DNA of 64,000 nucleotides, from contig JBKAGO010000074.1 of the NCBI GenBank assembly GCA_046290435.1, positions 62,001 to 126,000 on the forward strand, read 5' to 3'. The stretch's first letter is position 1. Every line of letters begins with the position of its first letter. The notes beneath the pieces were generated by a model. That model did not search any database and had not been told where the DNA came from. It was given only the letters and a program-made list of their open reading frames with translations. The DNA comes from CAVQUE01 sp046290435 (GTDB lineage: Bacteria > Actinomycetota > Acidimicrobiia > Acidimicrobiales > UBA8592). The translations under genes and the position numbers were made by a program. Shown here piece after piece: positions 1 through 8,210 of this stretch.

Positions 1-1
1 C

Positions 2-403
2 GAGCTGCCCGAGGCATTCGATCTGATCGCCGAGCTGGACGTCGGGCAGGCGGGCACGGTCGGCATCGACCTGATCCTGGGCGAGGGATCGGCGGTGCGC
101 ATCGGCTTCGACGCCGCGTCGTCGACCCTCACCGTCGACAGGACCGACTCGGGAGCGTTGCCGATTCCGTGGTTCGGCGTCCCGCACCAGGCGCCGCTGA
201 CGCCGTCAGGAGCAACGGTCGAGCTGCGGGTCCTCGTGGACCGCTCCTCGGTCGAGGTGTTCGCCGACGACGGCTCGGTCGTGTTCACCGAGCTGGTCTT
301 CCCCGCTCCGGGGCCGAACAGGGTTGCGGCGTGGAGCGACGGCGGCCCGACCGGGCCCCTCGCAATGGAGGCGTGGGACCTCGCCGGAGCCGGCGATTCC
401 TGA
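2..403 (+). CDS. GH32 glycosidase, C-terminal part (5' end outside window)
   Basis: The frame is open from the left edge, so only about the last 133 residues are present. They carry the hallmark of the GH32 C-terminal beta-sandwich, LRVLVDRSSVEVFADDG (around residues 77-93 of the visible part), followed by a short strand-rich tail. In levanases, inulinases and sucrose-6-phosphate hydrolases this module packs against the five-bladed propeller that holds the catalytic Asp and Glu. Those residues lie outside the window, so the substrate (sucrose, its phosphate or fructan) cannot be decided. The gene ends 279 bases before the next start, and I see nothing convincing in that gap apart from the ribosome-binding site of the next gene. 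Confidence 0.85.
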   Translation, partial: ELPEAFDLIAELDVGQAGTVGIDLILGEGSAVRIGFDAASSTLTVDRTDSGALPIPWFGVPHQAPLTPSGATVELRVLVDRSSVEVFADDGSVVFTELVFPAPGPNRVAAWSDGGPTGPLAMEAWDLAGAGDS

Positions 404-682
404 GCTGCCCGACTCCCGACGAGCTGCGATCGGTCACTTCGACTGCCACGACCGGCCTGCCAGCAGGCTGCCGAAAAACTCGATGCACCGATCTCGACGC
501 CCATTCGCCGCCACTCGCTGCGTTCCCGAAACCTCTATTCCGCCACAAGGAGTATCGGTTTCCGCGCCTTGCGATTGACGACGCCTGGTCGCCGATCTCG
601 GCACAGCAGTTCTTCAGCACCCTGCTAGGTTCGGCGGCGACGCGAGGCTCCCGATTCGTGCGGGACAAGGAGTAGAGACCGC

Positions 683-1414
683 GTGAGTTCCACACCCACC
701 ACACCTGCCGGCTGGTATCCGAACCCCGAGCGTGCCGGTCAGCTGCGCTACTGGGACGGCGAAGCCTGGACCGATCACGTCCACGACGAAGCCCCAGCGG
801 CACCGGCACCTGAGCCGCAGCCACCTGCGGCGCCGCCCGAGCCGCCGCCCTTCGCCGCACCCGGCCAGCCCACCGGACGCGAGACCATCGCGGTGCCCCC
901 CGGCGGCGGTTTCGGCGCCGACGCTCCCCCGCAGTTCGGAGCGCCACCATCGGCGCAGCCGCAGTTCGGTGCGCCACCCCAGTTCGGGTCGCCTCCACCC
1001 CCCGGGTTCGGTCAGCCGGCGTATGCCACAGCGGGCGCCGGAGCACCCGAGACACCGGGCTTCATCGGGGCCTACACCGACGTCTTCAAGAACTACACCA
1101 ACTTCAGCGGACGCCTGTCGGTTGGCGGCTACTGGCGGTTCATTGCGATCCACTTCGCGATCGGTGTCGTCCTGCAGGTGCTGATGGCAGCCGAATCGTT
1201 CTTCCTCATCTTCGGCGGGCTCTACTCGCTGGCCCTGTTGCTGCCATCGCTCGCCGCCGTGATCCGGCGCCTGCACGACACCGGCAAGTCGGGTTGGTGG
1301 GTGCTGATCGCGTTCACCCTCATCGGGATCATCGTCTTGATCGTGTGGCTCGTCCAGAGCGGCGAGCAACAGCCGAACAAGTACGGCCCGCCGCCGGTCC
1401 AGGCGAGCGCCTGA
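683..1414 (+). CDS. DUF2510-DUF805 membrane protein
   Basis: A 243-residue protein of typical actinobacterial design. Residues about 9-33 form a DUF2510 module (PAGWYPNPERAGQLRYWDG), a short Trp-rich motif at the N-terminus of many actinobacterial membrane proteins. A Pro/Ala/Gln-rich linker follows to about residue 115. Residues about 125-235 form a DUF805 domain with several hydrophobic helices and the conserved RRLHDTGKSGWW segment. The function of both domains is unknown; a membrane-associated role is inferred. The GTG start has AAGGAG at 667-672, a 10-base spacing. The gene is monocistronic and converges on the dehydratase pair. Confidence 0.85.
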   Translation: MSSTPTTPAGWYPNPERAGQLRYWDGEAWTDHVHDEAPAAPAPEPQPPAAPPEPPPFAAPGQPTGRETIAVPPGGGFGADAPPQFGAPPSAQPQFGAPPQFGSPPPPGFGQPAYATAGAGAPETPGFIGAYTDVFKNYTNFSGRLSVGGYWRFIAIHFAIGVVLQVLMAAESFFLIFGGLYSLALLLPSLAAVIRRLHDTGKSGWWVLIAFTLIGIIVLIVWLVQSGEQQPNKYGPPPVQASA

Positions 1415-1442
1415 CCGGCGGGCGCAGCGCCTCGTCGGCTTC

Positions 1443-1841
1443 TCAGTCGGCCAGGGCCACGACGGCCGTGCCGGTGACGACGTGTTCGCCGTCGCGGTCG
1501 AGCCAGACGTCGCAGGTGGCGTGGCGTTCGTCGCCGACGGTGTCGATGGCGGTCACGACGCCGCCCGCTACGACGGCGTCGCCGTCGATGACGGGCCGAC
1601 CGAAGCTCACCGTCAGTCGCCGGATGCTCTCGGGGCCTTGCCATGCCATCAGCATGTTGGCGATGTAGGAGAGATTCAGCGGCCCCTGGTTGATGACGCC
1701 GGGGAAGCCCCGGGCCGCCATCTCGTCACGGTCCCAGTGCACCGGATAGGGGTCGCGCAGGATGGCGGCCATGGTCTTCATCCGCTGCGCGTCGACCATC
1801 GGCATCGACCAGCCTGCGATGACGTCGCCCACCGCGGTCAT
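1443..1841 (-). CDS. MaoC-like (hotdog) dehydratase subunit
   Basis: A 132-residue single-hotdog protein of the MaoC/R-specific enoyl hydratase family. The hydratase-2 motif is visible as DPYPVHWDRDEMAARGFPG, with the Asp and His that activate water for hydration of trans-2-enoyl-CoA, then VINQGPL in place of the usual IxHG. Its ATG overlaps the TGA of the upstream hotdog gene by four bases (ATGA at 1838-1841), so the two are translationally coupled and probably form a heterodimer equivalent to a two-domain hydratase. A beta-hydroxyacyl-CoA dehydratase or mesaconyl-C4-CoA hydratase-like role is likely; the exact substrate is unknown. Confidence 0.82.
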   Translation of the reverse strand: MTAVGDVIAGWSMPMVDAQRMKTMAAILRDPYPVHWDRDEMAARGFPGVINQGPLNLSYIANMLMAWQGPESIRRLTVSFGRPVIDGDAVVAGGVVTAIDTVGDERHATCDVWLDRDGEHVVTGTAVVALAD

Positions 1842-2278
1842 GGCTCGCTCCGGTAGAAGCGCCAGGTGTTGGTGACGCGGGCGGCGAGCTCGCCGTCTGG
1901 TTCGCGCAGCTCGATCGAGAAGGCCAGGTGGTCGTAGGGTCGACCGGCGTCGGTGGTGCGGGGTTCGGCCGACACGATCCCACCGTCGATGCGGTAGTCG
2001 ACCTCCTCGCGCAGCGGCCGGAAGTACTCCCAGTCGTAGCTCTCGAGCCCGACCGATCCAGAGCCCGACGCCTGGCCGAGCTCGAACAGCTCGGTGATCG
2101 ATGTCCCGGCCCCCTGGATGGGGACGTGGAACAGGGCGATGGGGTGGACGAGGGCGTCGGGCAGCTGCGCCGAGCCGGTGCAGTCGGTGAGCAGGAAGTT
2201 CTCCCAGTGCTCGATGCGTCGCACCCCGCCGGGGAAGCGGTGCCCCACCAACGTGGTGATGTCGAGCGGAGCAGCCAT
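1838..2278 (-). CDS. FAS1-like (N-terminal hotdog) dehydratase subunit
   Basis: A 146-residue partner of the adjacent MaoC-like gene. It resembles the N-terminal half (FAS1-like dehydratase, MaoC_dehydrat_N) of double-hotdog hydratases: TDCTGSAQLPDALVHPIALFH, a Gly/Ser stretch, then a YDWEYFRPL strand and a predicted NTWRFYR C-terminal strand. This half normally lacks the catalytic dyad and supplies the acyl-CoA binding surface. I chose the ATG at 2278 (MAAPLD) rather than a GTG eight codons upstream because the homologous part begins there. The pair forms a two-gene operon read leftward. The four-base overlap with the catalytic gene supports a 1:1 complex. Confidence 0.78.
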   Translation of the reverse strand: MAAPLDITTLVGHRFPGGVRRIEHWENFLLTDCTGSAQLPDALVHPIALFHVPIQGAGTSITELFELGQASGSGSVGLESYDWEYFRPLREEVDYRIDGGIVSAEPRTTDAGRPYDHLAFSIELREPDGELAARVTNTWRFYRSEP

Positions 2279-2323
2279 GTGCCCGACCGTAGCCCCGCCC
2301 ACGCCGCTCTGCCCGCCCCGATT

Positions 2324-2382
2324 GCCCCGATCTCGTCATGCTCATCCACCGTCACGGTGGAGCAACCTCACGAGATCGGGGC
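2324..2382. repeat. large nested inverted repeat upstream of the dehydratase pair
   Basis: Outer arms GCCCCGATCTCGT (2324-2336) and its exact complement (2370-2382) enclose a second perfect dyad, CCACCGT (2346-2352) with ACGGTGG (2354-2360), leaving a one-base loop. It lies between the cold-shock gene and the hotdog operon, which both read leftward. It could be a second terminator after csp, or an operator or leader structure for the hotdog operon. There is no clear U-tract on either strand. Confidence 0.6.
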
Positions 2383-2390
2383 CAAAACGT

Positions 2391-2426
2391 CGAATGCCGC
2401 CGACCCCTGGGGGCCGGCGGCATTCG
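2391..2426 (-). terminator. probable intrinsic terminator of the cold-shock gene
   Basis: A perfect 12-base inverted repeat, CGAATGCCGCCG (2391-2402) with its complement (2415-2426) and a 12-base loop, begins 15 bases beyond the csp stop. Read leftward, the stem is followed by ACGTTTT, the only T-rich stretch nearby. This fits a Rho-independent terminator on the minus strand. Confidence 0.6.
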
Positions 2427-2441
2427 GTGGAGACCGTCAGG

Positions 2442-2639
2442 TCAGATGGGGCGGACGTTCTGGGCTTCTTCGCCCTTGCGTCCGGGAGCGACGTCGAACT
2501 CGACCCGCTGACCTTCATCGAGGCTCTTGTAGCCATCGCCCGCGATGTTGGAGTAGTGAACGAACACGTCGTCCGCTCCTTCACGGGAGATGAAGCCGAA
2601 GCCCTTTTCGCTGTTGAAAAACTTCACTGTTCCTTGCAT
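2442..2639 (-). CDS. CspA-family cold-shock protein
   Basis: A 65-residue cold-shock domain (OB fold) with the RNA-binding motifs KFFNSEKGFGFI (RNP1-like, residues 6-17) and DVFVHYSNI (RNP2-like, about 24-32). Such proteins are cytoplasmic RNA chaperones that melt secondary structure and aid translation. Length and sequence are normal for the family. It is monocistronic. About 130 bases separate its start from the end of the helicase gene upstream, enough for the long 5' leader that csp mRNAs often have, although I cannot define one. Two strong inverted repeats follow it. Confidence 0.95.
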   Translation of the reverse strand: MQGTVKFFNSEKGFGFISREGADDVFVHYSNIAGDGYKSLDEGQRVEFDVAPGRKGEEAQNVRPI

Positions 2640-2769
2640 GTGTGCTCTTTCGTTTCGAGCACAACCTGGTGTCGGGCTCGACCTTCACCTTACGGCCCCG
2701 GGGGCCAGAACCTCCTTCACCGCAGATTTCGCTCCGGAGGGCTCATCGACGGCTGCGCCGGCGCCTGCG

Positions 2770-5271
2770 TCACCGGCCGCGCCGGGTGGAAGGCTCGGCG
2801 GTGGTCGGGTCCTGCGGCCACTGGTGTTTCGGGTACCGCCCGGCCATGTCTTTGCGGACCTCGAGCCACGATCCGGCCCAGAATCCGGCCAGATCGGATG
2901 TGACCTGTACCGGCCGATTCGCCGGTGACAGCAGCTCGACGGTCAGCGTCACAACGCCGTCGAGCACCGAGGGCGACACGGCGCTGCCGTAGAACTCCTG
3001 GACCCGGCCGCTGATGGTCGGGCGCTCACGGGTGTAGTCGATCGGGACGGTGCGCCCGCTGGGGAGGGTGAACTGCTCCGGAACCAGGCGGTCGAGTTCG
3101 GCGCGGTGCTGCCAGCCGATTCGGCCGAGCAGCGCGCCGGTGACGTCGAGGCGGGCGACGTCGCGGATGCTTGTGGCGTCGTGGAGCAACGGGCCGAGCC
3201 AGTCCGCGAGCTCGGCTCGCAGCGTGGCGTCGTCCACGGCGGGCACGTCCAGACGACCGGCGGAGCGGGCCAGCTCGATACGGGACTGCAACCGACGGGA
3301 GCGGTCGGTCCAGCCGAGCAGGCGTAGGTCGCTCGCCCGCACGGCGTCGAGGAGCAGCCCCACCACCGCGGGCGACGACTCGACGGGGCGGCCGACCGAC
3401 CGCAGGGTGAGGGCATCGAGGCCCTCGTCGGCGCGGGCCACGACGTCGCCGCGGCCGTCGTCCCACGCCGTCATGGTCCGGCGCTCGATCCGGTCGCCGA
3501 AGCGGGCCAGCACCTCGTCGAGGTCGATGCCGGCGGCCAGACGCACCCGGGCATCGCCGCGGGCGCCGTCGAGGTCGGCGACCACGAGGTGGTTCTCGCC
3601 GGCCAGGGGATCGGTGTCAGCCAGCCAGGCGCCCTGGCCCGAACGGAGCAGGAACCGGCCCCGACCGACACGCTTCTGGGCGAGGCGATCCGGGTACGCG
3701 GACAGCAGGACGGCGCCGAGGCGTTCGAGCCGGACCCGGCCGGGCTCGATCCCGGCTCGTCGTGCCAGGTCCCGGGCATCGCGACGGACCTGGCCGATGG
3801 TGTGGCCCGCGGCGTTGGGGTGCGAGCGCTGCCGGTCGTCGACAAGCGCCACCCGGACCCCCAGATCGGTCGGGAGGTCGTCGGGCCGGCCCCGCAGGAC
3901 GTCACCGGCTTCGAGTACGGCGGCGGCGATGCACGCAGTCCAGGCGTCGGCACCACCGCGGGCATCGACGACCATGGCGGCCAGGCGGGGATGCAACGGC
4001 AGTTCGGCCATTGCCTTGCCCTTGGCGGTGGCCTGGCCGTCGTCGTCGAGCGCGCCCAGGGCCACGAGCAGGTCACGGGCGGCGCCGAGCGCGGCATCGT
4101 CGGGCTGGTCGAGCAGGCTGAGCTCGCCCGGGTCGGCGCCCCAGCAGGCGACGTCGAGCACGAACCCGGTGATGTCGGCCAAAGCGATCTCGGGCCGGTC
4201 GAAGAGTGCCCGGGTGGCCTGCTCGATCTTCGACCACAGCCGGATGGCATGACCGGGGGCTTCGCGCCCGGCCCGGCCGGCGCGCTGGTCGGCCGACGCC
4301 CGCGAGGTGCTGGTGGTGACGAGGCGGCCCATCCCGGTGCGGGGGTCGTGGCGCATCACCCGGCGCTGGCCCGAGTCGACCACGATGCGGACGCCCTCGA
4401 CGGTGAGGCTCGACTCGGCGATGTCGGTGGCCACCACCACCTTGCGCCGACCAGGCGGGCTGGGCAGCAACGCGGCGTCCTGCTCGGCCGGCGACAGCGC
4501 ACCGAAGAGCGGTCGGACGTCGACGTCGTCGGGCACGATGCGCCCGAGGTCCGACACGACGCGACGGATCTGAGCGGCACCGGCCAGGAACACGAGCACG
4601 TCGCCGTCGTAGCGGCGCAGCGCCCGTTCGGTGGCTGCGACCGTGGCGTCCTCGACGTAGGTCCGACCGTGGCGGGGCACCCATTCGACGCGCACGTCGT
4701 GGCTGGCGCCTGGGGCGTCGACGACGGGAGCAGGCTGGTCCTCGCCGCCGAGCAGCGCCGCCACCCGGTCGATGTCGAGGGTGGCCGACATGACCAGGAT
4801 GCGCAGATCCGGCCGCAGGGCCTCCCGGACCTCGAGGGCGAGGGCCAGACCGAGGTCGGCTTGGAGGCTGCGCTCGTGGAACTCGTCGAAGATCACCAGA
4901 CCGACCCCGTCGAGCGCGGGGTCGTGCTGGATGCGCCGGGTCAGGATGCCCTCGGTGACGACCTCGATGCGCGTCGTGCGCCCGACCGCACGGTCGGTCC
5001 GGGTGCGGTAGCCGACGGTGCCGCCCACGTCCTCGCCGCGCAGCGACGCCATACGTCGGGCCGCGGCCCGGGTGGCGAGGCGGCGGGGTTCGAGCATCAC
5101 GATGCGTTGGTCCCCGAGCCACTGCTGGTCGAGAAGCCGCAGCGGGACGACGGTGGTCTTGCCCGCACCCGGGCTGGCCGACAAGACGGCGACGCCCCGG
5201 TCGTCGAGCGCGGCGCGGAGGTCGTCGACCACCGCTTCGACCGGCAGATCCGTCGACCCCAGAACACCCAT
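2770..5271 (-). CDS. hrpB: ATP-dependent RNA helicase HrpB
   Basis: An 833-residue DExH-box helicase matching HrpB in length and layout. It has Walker A GAGKTT (residues 35-40), the DEFH box (129-132), an SAT motif near 163, then the helicase C domain with SLTVEGVRIVVDSG and the QRAGRAGRE motif VI. A helical HA2-like region and the long HrpB-specific C-terminal domain follow. HrpB proteins are cytoplasmic DEAH-type RNA helicases whose bacterial role is poorly defined. I chose the ATG at 5271 (MGVLGSTDLP), because an upstream extension to 5340 would overlap the divergent regulator gene and adds no conserved sequence. An antisense open frame of 582 codons covers most of it and is a codon-bias shadow. 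Confidence 0.93.
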   Translation of the reverse strand: MGVLGSTDLPVEAVVDDLRAALDDRGVAVLSASPGAGKTTVVPLRLLDQQWLGDQRIVMLEPRRLATRAAARRMASLRGEDVGGTVGYRTRTDRAVGRTTRIEVVTEGILTRRIQHDPALDGVGLVIFDEFHERSLQADLGLALALEVREALRPDLRILVMSATLDIDRVAALLGGEDQPAPVVDAPGASHDVRVEWVPRHGRTYVEDATVAATERALRRYDGDVLVFLAGAAQIRRVVSDLGRIVPDDVDVRPLFGALSPAEQDAALLPSPPGRRKVVVATDIAESSLTVEGVRIVVDSGQRRVMRHDPRTGMGRLVTTSTSRASADQRAGRAGREAPGHAIRLWSKIEQATRALFDRPEIALADITGFVLDVACWGADPGELSLLDQPDDAALGAARDLLVALGALDDDGQATAKGKAMAELPLHPRLAAMVVDARGGADAWTACIAAAVLEAGDVLRGRPDDLPTDLGVRVALVDDRQRSHPNAAGHTIGQVRRDARDLARRAGIEPGRVRLERLGAVLLSAYPDRLAQKRVGRGRFLLRSGQGAWLADTDPLAGENHLVVADLDGARGDARVRLAAGIDLDEVLARFGDRIERRTMTAWDDGRGDVVARADEGLDALTLRSVGRPVESSPAVVGLLLDAVRASDLRLLGWTDRSRRLQSRIELARSAGRLDVPAVDDATLRAELADWLGPLLHDATSIRDVARLDVTGALLGRIGWQHRAELDRLVPEQFTLPSGRTVPIDYTRERPTISGRVQEFYGSAVSPSVLDGVVTLTVELLSPANRPVQVTSDLAGFWAGSWLEVRKDMAGRYPKHQWPQDPTTAEPSTRRGR

Positions 5272-5354
5272 CCCCCCACTGTGCCCCCGAACCACCCGGG
5301 AAGTGCACGCGGTCGGAGTGGGTTCGGGGTGCTGTGACACTCACGGGGAGACCG

Positions 5355-6032
5355 ATGCAACGCGGCGTGACCGTCGACGACGCCGCACAGGCACTGCGTG
5401 CCCTCGCCGGCGGACGCTTCGCCCTCGACCACGACGTCATCGAGGGCATCGCAGCCCGGATGTGGCCCTCGACAGCACCCGCAGGCGCCGTCCTCATGAC
5501 CGCAGGCCGGCCGGCCGACGACGTGTTCGTCATCACCGACGGCGTCGTCGAGCTACGCCGCCCCGCCGACACACGCAACAGCGTCATCTCCACGCTCAGC
5601 GCCGGCGGTGTCTTCGGCGATGTCCCGCTCCTGCTCGGGCGGCCCCATCACCTCGACGCGGTCGCAGCGACCGAAGTCAGCCTGGTGGGACTCGACGCCG
5701 GCGACCTCACCGAGCTGCTCGACACGACACCGGGCCTCGCCCGGGCCTGGTCGGCGTCGCTCGCAGCGCGGATCCTCGAGACCCACGAGCGGCTCGGCGA
5801 ACTGCTGGCCGGGCACCTCGATCACCGCCTCGGGTCGCTGCTGCTGCGACGACGCGACACCGACGGTCGCGTGACCATGACCCAGGATCAGCTGGCCCGA
5901 CTGCTCGGCGTCCAGCGCTCGTCGGTCAACGACGCCATCCGCCGACTCGAGCGCCGCGGCCTCGTGAAGCGCGGCTACGGCGAGGTGATCGTCACCGATC
6001 CCTCGGCCATCTCGGCCATGCTCGCTCCCTGA
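5355..6032 (+). CDS. Crp/Fnr-family transcription regulator
   Basis: A 225-residue regulator with an N-terminal cyclic-nucleotide-binding-like beta-barrel (about residues 20-115, including VFVITDGVVELRR and GGVFGDVPLLLG), a dimerisation helix, and a C-terminal winged helix (MTQDQLARLLGVQRSSVNDA, then RRLERRGLVKRG). It lacks an obvious FNR-type Cys set, so it is not an oxygen sensor of that kind. The barrel lacks a clear RxS cAMP signature, so the ligand is unknown. The ATG at 5355 is preferred, with a GGGGAG ribosome-binding site just upstream; a GTG at 5334 is in frame. It is divergent from hrpB, with about 80 bases between starts. Confidence 0.85.
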   Translation: MQRGVTVDDAAQALRALAGGRFALDHDVIEGIAARMWPSTAPAGAVLMTAGRPADDVFVITDGVVELRRPADTRNSVISTLSAGGVFGDVPLLLGRPHHLDAVAATEVSLVGLDAGDLTELLDTTPGLARAWSASLAARILETHERLGELLAGHLDHRLGSLLLRRRDTDGRVTMTQDQLARLLGVQRSSVNDAIRRLERRGLVKRGYGEVIVTDPSAISAMLAP

Positions 6033-6058
6033 CCCTCCGAGGTCACCTCGACATCGGC

Positions 6059-6089
6059 GCCCCGGGGACGGGCTCCGGGCCCCCGGGGC
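6059..6089. terminator. GC-rich hairpin between convergent genes
   Basis: GCCCCGGGG (6059-6067) and CCCCGGGGC (6081-6089) form a perfect nine-base stem. Three further pairs lie beyond one mismatch. It sits between the convergent Crp/Fnr and DoxX genes, where a bidirectional terminator is expected. No U-tract is visible. Confidence 0.5.
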
Positions 6090-6100
6090 ACCGACGACGA

Positions 6101-6577
6101 TCAGACGCCCGCCACGGCACGCTCGCGAGGAGCGTGGGTGTGCAGCGGCGCAGGCTCGATGCCCAACTTGTCGTCGACGGAGAACCGACCGGGACCCAAC
6201 ACGACGATGGCGATCAGGCCGGCCAGCAGGGCGAGGTCGAGTTCGGCGCCGGGCATCGGCTCGCTGGAGATGATTCCCAGGTCGGCCTTGACGTAGAGGA
6301 TGGCGCCGACCATGACGACGCTCAGCGCGAGGGCCGCGATCCTCGTGCCGACTCCGGCGATCAGCGCGAGCCCGGCGACGATCTCGACGACCGCCGTGAG
6401 CGGCGCAGTGAGACCCGGCAGCGGCACCCCCCACGAAGCGAACGCCCCTTCGACGTTCGAGATGCCGGCATCGAATTTGTCGATGCCGTGCCAGACGAAA
6501 AGTGCGCCGAGCACGACGCGCAGCACCAGCGGTGCGATCAGTTGGAGCCGGTTCAGTTGGTGGATGGCGGAGTGCAT
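6101..6577 (-). CDS. DoxX-family membrane protein
   Basis: A 158-residue protein with four predicted transmembrane helices. It shows the DoxX features PLVLRVVLGALFVWHGIDKF near the N-terminus, then GLTAPLTAVVEIVAGLALI and a VVMVGAILYVK helix. DoxX/DoxD-like proteins are small quinone-linked or redox-associated membrane proteins; in actinobacteria some act with thiol and superoxide defence. The ATG at 6577 has AAGGAG about seven bases upstream. It lies downstream of the flavin disulfide reductase on the same strand, with a 120-base gap, so a shared redox role is possible but not shown. Confidence 0.85.
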   Translation of the reverse strand: MHSAIHQLNRLQLIAPLVLRVVLGALFVWHGIDKFDAGISNVEGAFASWGVPLPGLTAPLTAVVEIVAGLALIAGVGTRIAALALSVVMVGAILYVKADLGIISSEPMPGAELDLALLAGLIAIVVLGPGRFSVDDKLGIEPAPLHTHAPRERAVAGV

Positions 6578-6699
6578 TGGTGGGATCTCCTTGTCGGGGG
6601 TTTCAGGGTTCGGGTAGTTGCTGGGGATGCGCCGGGGCGCGCCGAAGCACACGGAGGGAGACCGCATGCGTCGGGTGGGGAGAGCCGGATCGGCTCGGA

Positions 6700-8070
6700 T
6701 CACAGGTCGAGCGCGTTGACCGCGTCCTCGATGCCGCGATGGAAGGTGGGGTAGGCCCAGATCATCGAGCGCAGCTCGGTCACGGGGACCTGCGCGTGGA
6801 CCGCCAACGCGAGCAGGCCCAGCACCTCGCCGCCGTTGGGACCGGCGGCGGTGGCGCCGACGAGCGTGCCCGATGCGGCGTCGGCGACGAGCTTGATGAT
6901 GCCTTCGTTGCCGGTCTTGTGGAGCCACCCGCGTGCGGTGTGGGGCACCTGCACGAGCGCCGTGGCCACCTCGACACCGGCCTCACGGGCCTGGGCCTCG
7001 GTCATGCCGACCGACCCGACCTCGGGATCGGCGAAGGTCACCCGCGGCAGCGCGGCGTAGGAAGCGGGCCGGTGCTCGTTGCCGAGGATGTCCGCGACGG
7101 CGATCGCGGCCTGGTACATGCCGACGTGGGTGAAGGCCCCCTTGCCGGTGATGTCGCCCACGGCCCACACGCCGTCGCCGACGCGCAAGTGTTCGTCGAC
7201 GGGAAGCGCCCGGGCCGTGTCGTCGATCCCGATCGCAGCGACGCCGAGGCCGGCGAGGTCCGTCCGTCGACCGGTCGCCACCAACAGCTGCTCGGCCCGG
7301 AGCTCGGCGCCATCGGCGAGGGTGACGGTGAAGGCCCCGCTGTCGTAGGCCACCGATGCGGCACCGACGCCGACGCGGACATCGATGCCCTCGTCGGCGA
7401 ACACGGTGCCGACGAGGGCCCCGGCCTCGGGTTCCTCGAGCGGCAGCAGGCGGTCGTTGGCTTCCACGATGGTCACGGCGACATCGAACCGGGCGTACAC
7501 CTGGGCCAGCTCGACGCCGATGGCGCCGCCGCCGAGCACGATCATCGACGCCGGCAGTTCCGCCGCGGCGATGGCCTCACGGTTGGTCCAGTACGGCGTG
7601 TCGGCCAGCCCCGGGATCGGCGGGACCGCGGCTCGGGTCCCGGTGGCGATGACGATGCCCTTGGTGGCCTCGTACACCCGGCCGCCGACCTCGACACGGC
7701 CCGGCCCGACGATGCGTCCCTCGCCGCGGACGAAGCGGCCGCCTTTGCCCTCGAAGCGTTCGACGGCGACGGTGTCGTCCCAGTCGTCGGTGGCCTCGGC
7801 CCGGATGCGTGCAGCGACCGGGCCCCAGTCGGGCGTGACCTCGGCCTTGCCGGCCATCCCGGGGATGCGCCGGGCCTCGGCGAGCAGGTGCGCGGCGCGG
7901 ATCATCATCTTCGACGGGACGCAGCCCCAGTAGGGGCATTCGCCGCCGACGAGCTCTCGGTCGATGCCGACGACATCGAGGCCGGCTTCGGCGAGTTGCC
8001 CGGCGACGGCCTCGCCGGCGGGACCCATCCCGACGACGATGATCTCGGTGGTGTGTGTGGTGGTGGTCAT
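6700..8070 (-). CDS. FAD-dependent pyridine nucleotide-disulfide oxidoreductase
   Basis: A 456-residue flavoprotein of the dihydrolipoamide dehydrogenase/mercuric reductase class. The FAD-binding VVGMGPAGEA motif is at residues 12-21 and the redox-active pair is C45 and C50 (GGECPYWGCVPSK). An NAD(P)H Rossmann motif, VLGGGAIGVELAQVY, lies near 177-191, followed by an ATGRR segment and the C-terminal dimerisation domain. The usual catalytic HPTxxE near the C-terminus appears as YPTFHRGIED. That variation, and the absence of neighbouring 2-oxoacid dehydrogenase genes, argue against a true E3 subunit. It may be a mycothione- or quinone-type reductase. It reads in the same direction as doxX. Confidence 0.88.
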   Translation of the reverse strand: MTTTTHTTEIIVVGMGPAGEAVAGQLAEAGLDVVGIDRELVGGECPYWGCVPSKMMIRAAHLLAEARRIPGMAGKAEVTPDWGPVAARIRAEATDDWDDTVAVERFEGKGGRFVRGEGRIVGPGRVEVGGRVYEATKGIVIATGTRAAVPPIPGLADTPYWTNREAIAAAELPASMIVLGGGAIGVELAQVYARFDVAVTIVEANDRLLPLEEPEAGALVGTVFADEGIDVRVGVGAASVAYDSGAFTVTLADGAELRAEQLLVATGRRTDLAGLGVAAIGIDDTARALPVDEHLRVGDGVWAVGDITGKGAFTHVGMYQAAIAVADILGNEHRPASYAALPRVTFADPEVGSVGMTEAQAREAGVEVATALVQVPHTARGWLHKTGNEGIIKLVADAASGTLVGATAAGPNGGEVLGLLALAVHAQVPVTELRSMIWAYPTFHRGIEDAVNALDL

Positions 8071-8165
8071 CTCGGTGCGTCCTCCAGAAGGTGGTGCGGC
8101 CGCGCCGCCTCATCAGGGCGCAGCGGCGGATCGGAGGGCAAACACGGTCGGTGCGAGGCCGCATT

Positions 8166-8192
8166 GCCAAATGTCGGCCTCCCGACATTGGC
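8166..8192 (-). terminator. hairpin after the MFS gene
   Basis: GCCAAATGTCGG (8166-8177) and CCGACATTGGC (8182-8192) pair over 11 bases with one bulged A and a four-base loop. It lies 19 bases beyond the MFS stop on the minus strand and ahead of the next leftward gene. A terminator or an inter-gene stability hairpin are both possible, because there is no U-tract. Confidence 0.45.
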
Positions 8193-8210
8193 TCGCCAGC
8201 CCCGCGGCAC

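Noticed and set aside
404..682. Possible small genes in the gap after the GH32 fragment.
   Set aside because: Open frames there overlap each other on both strands, lack ribosome-binding sites and show no protein-like pattern.
3589..5337. A 582-codon open frame on the plus strand across the helicase gene.
   Set aside because: It is antisense to a helicase with all motifs intact; its composition (Gly, Asp, Val, Gln, His rich) is that of a high-GC shadow frame and it has no recognisable domain.
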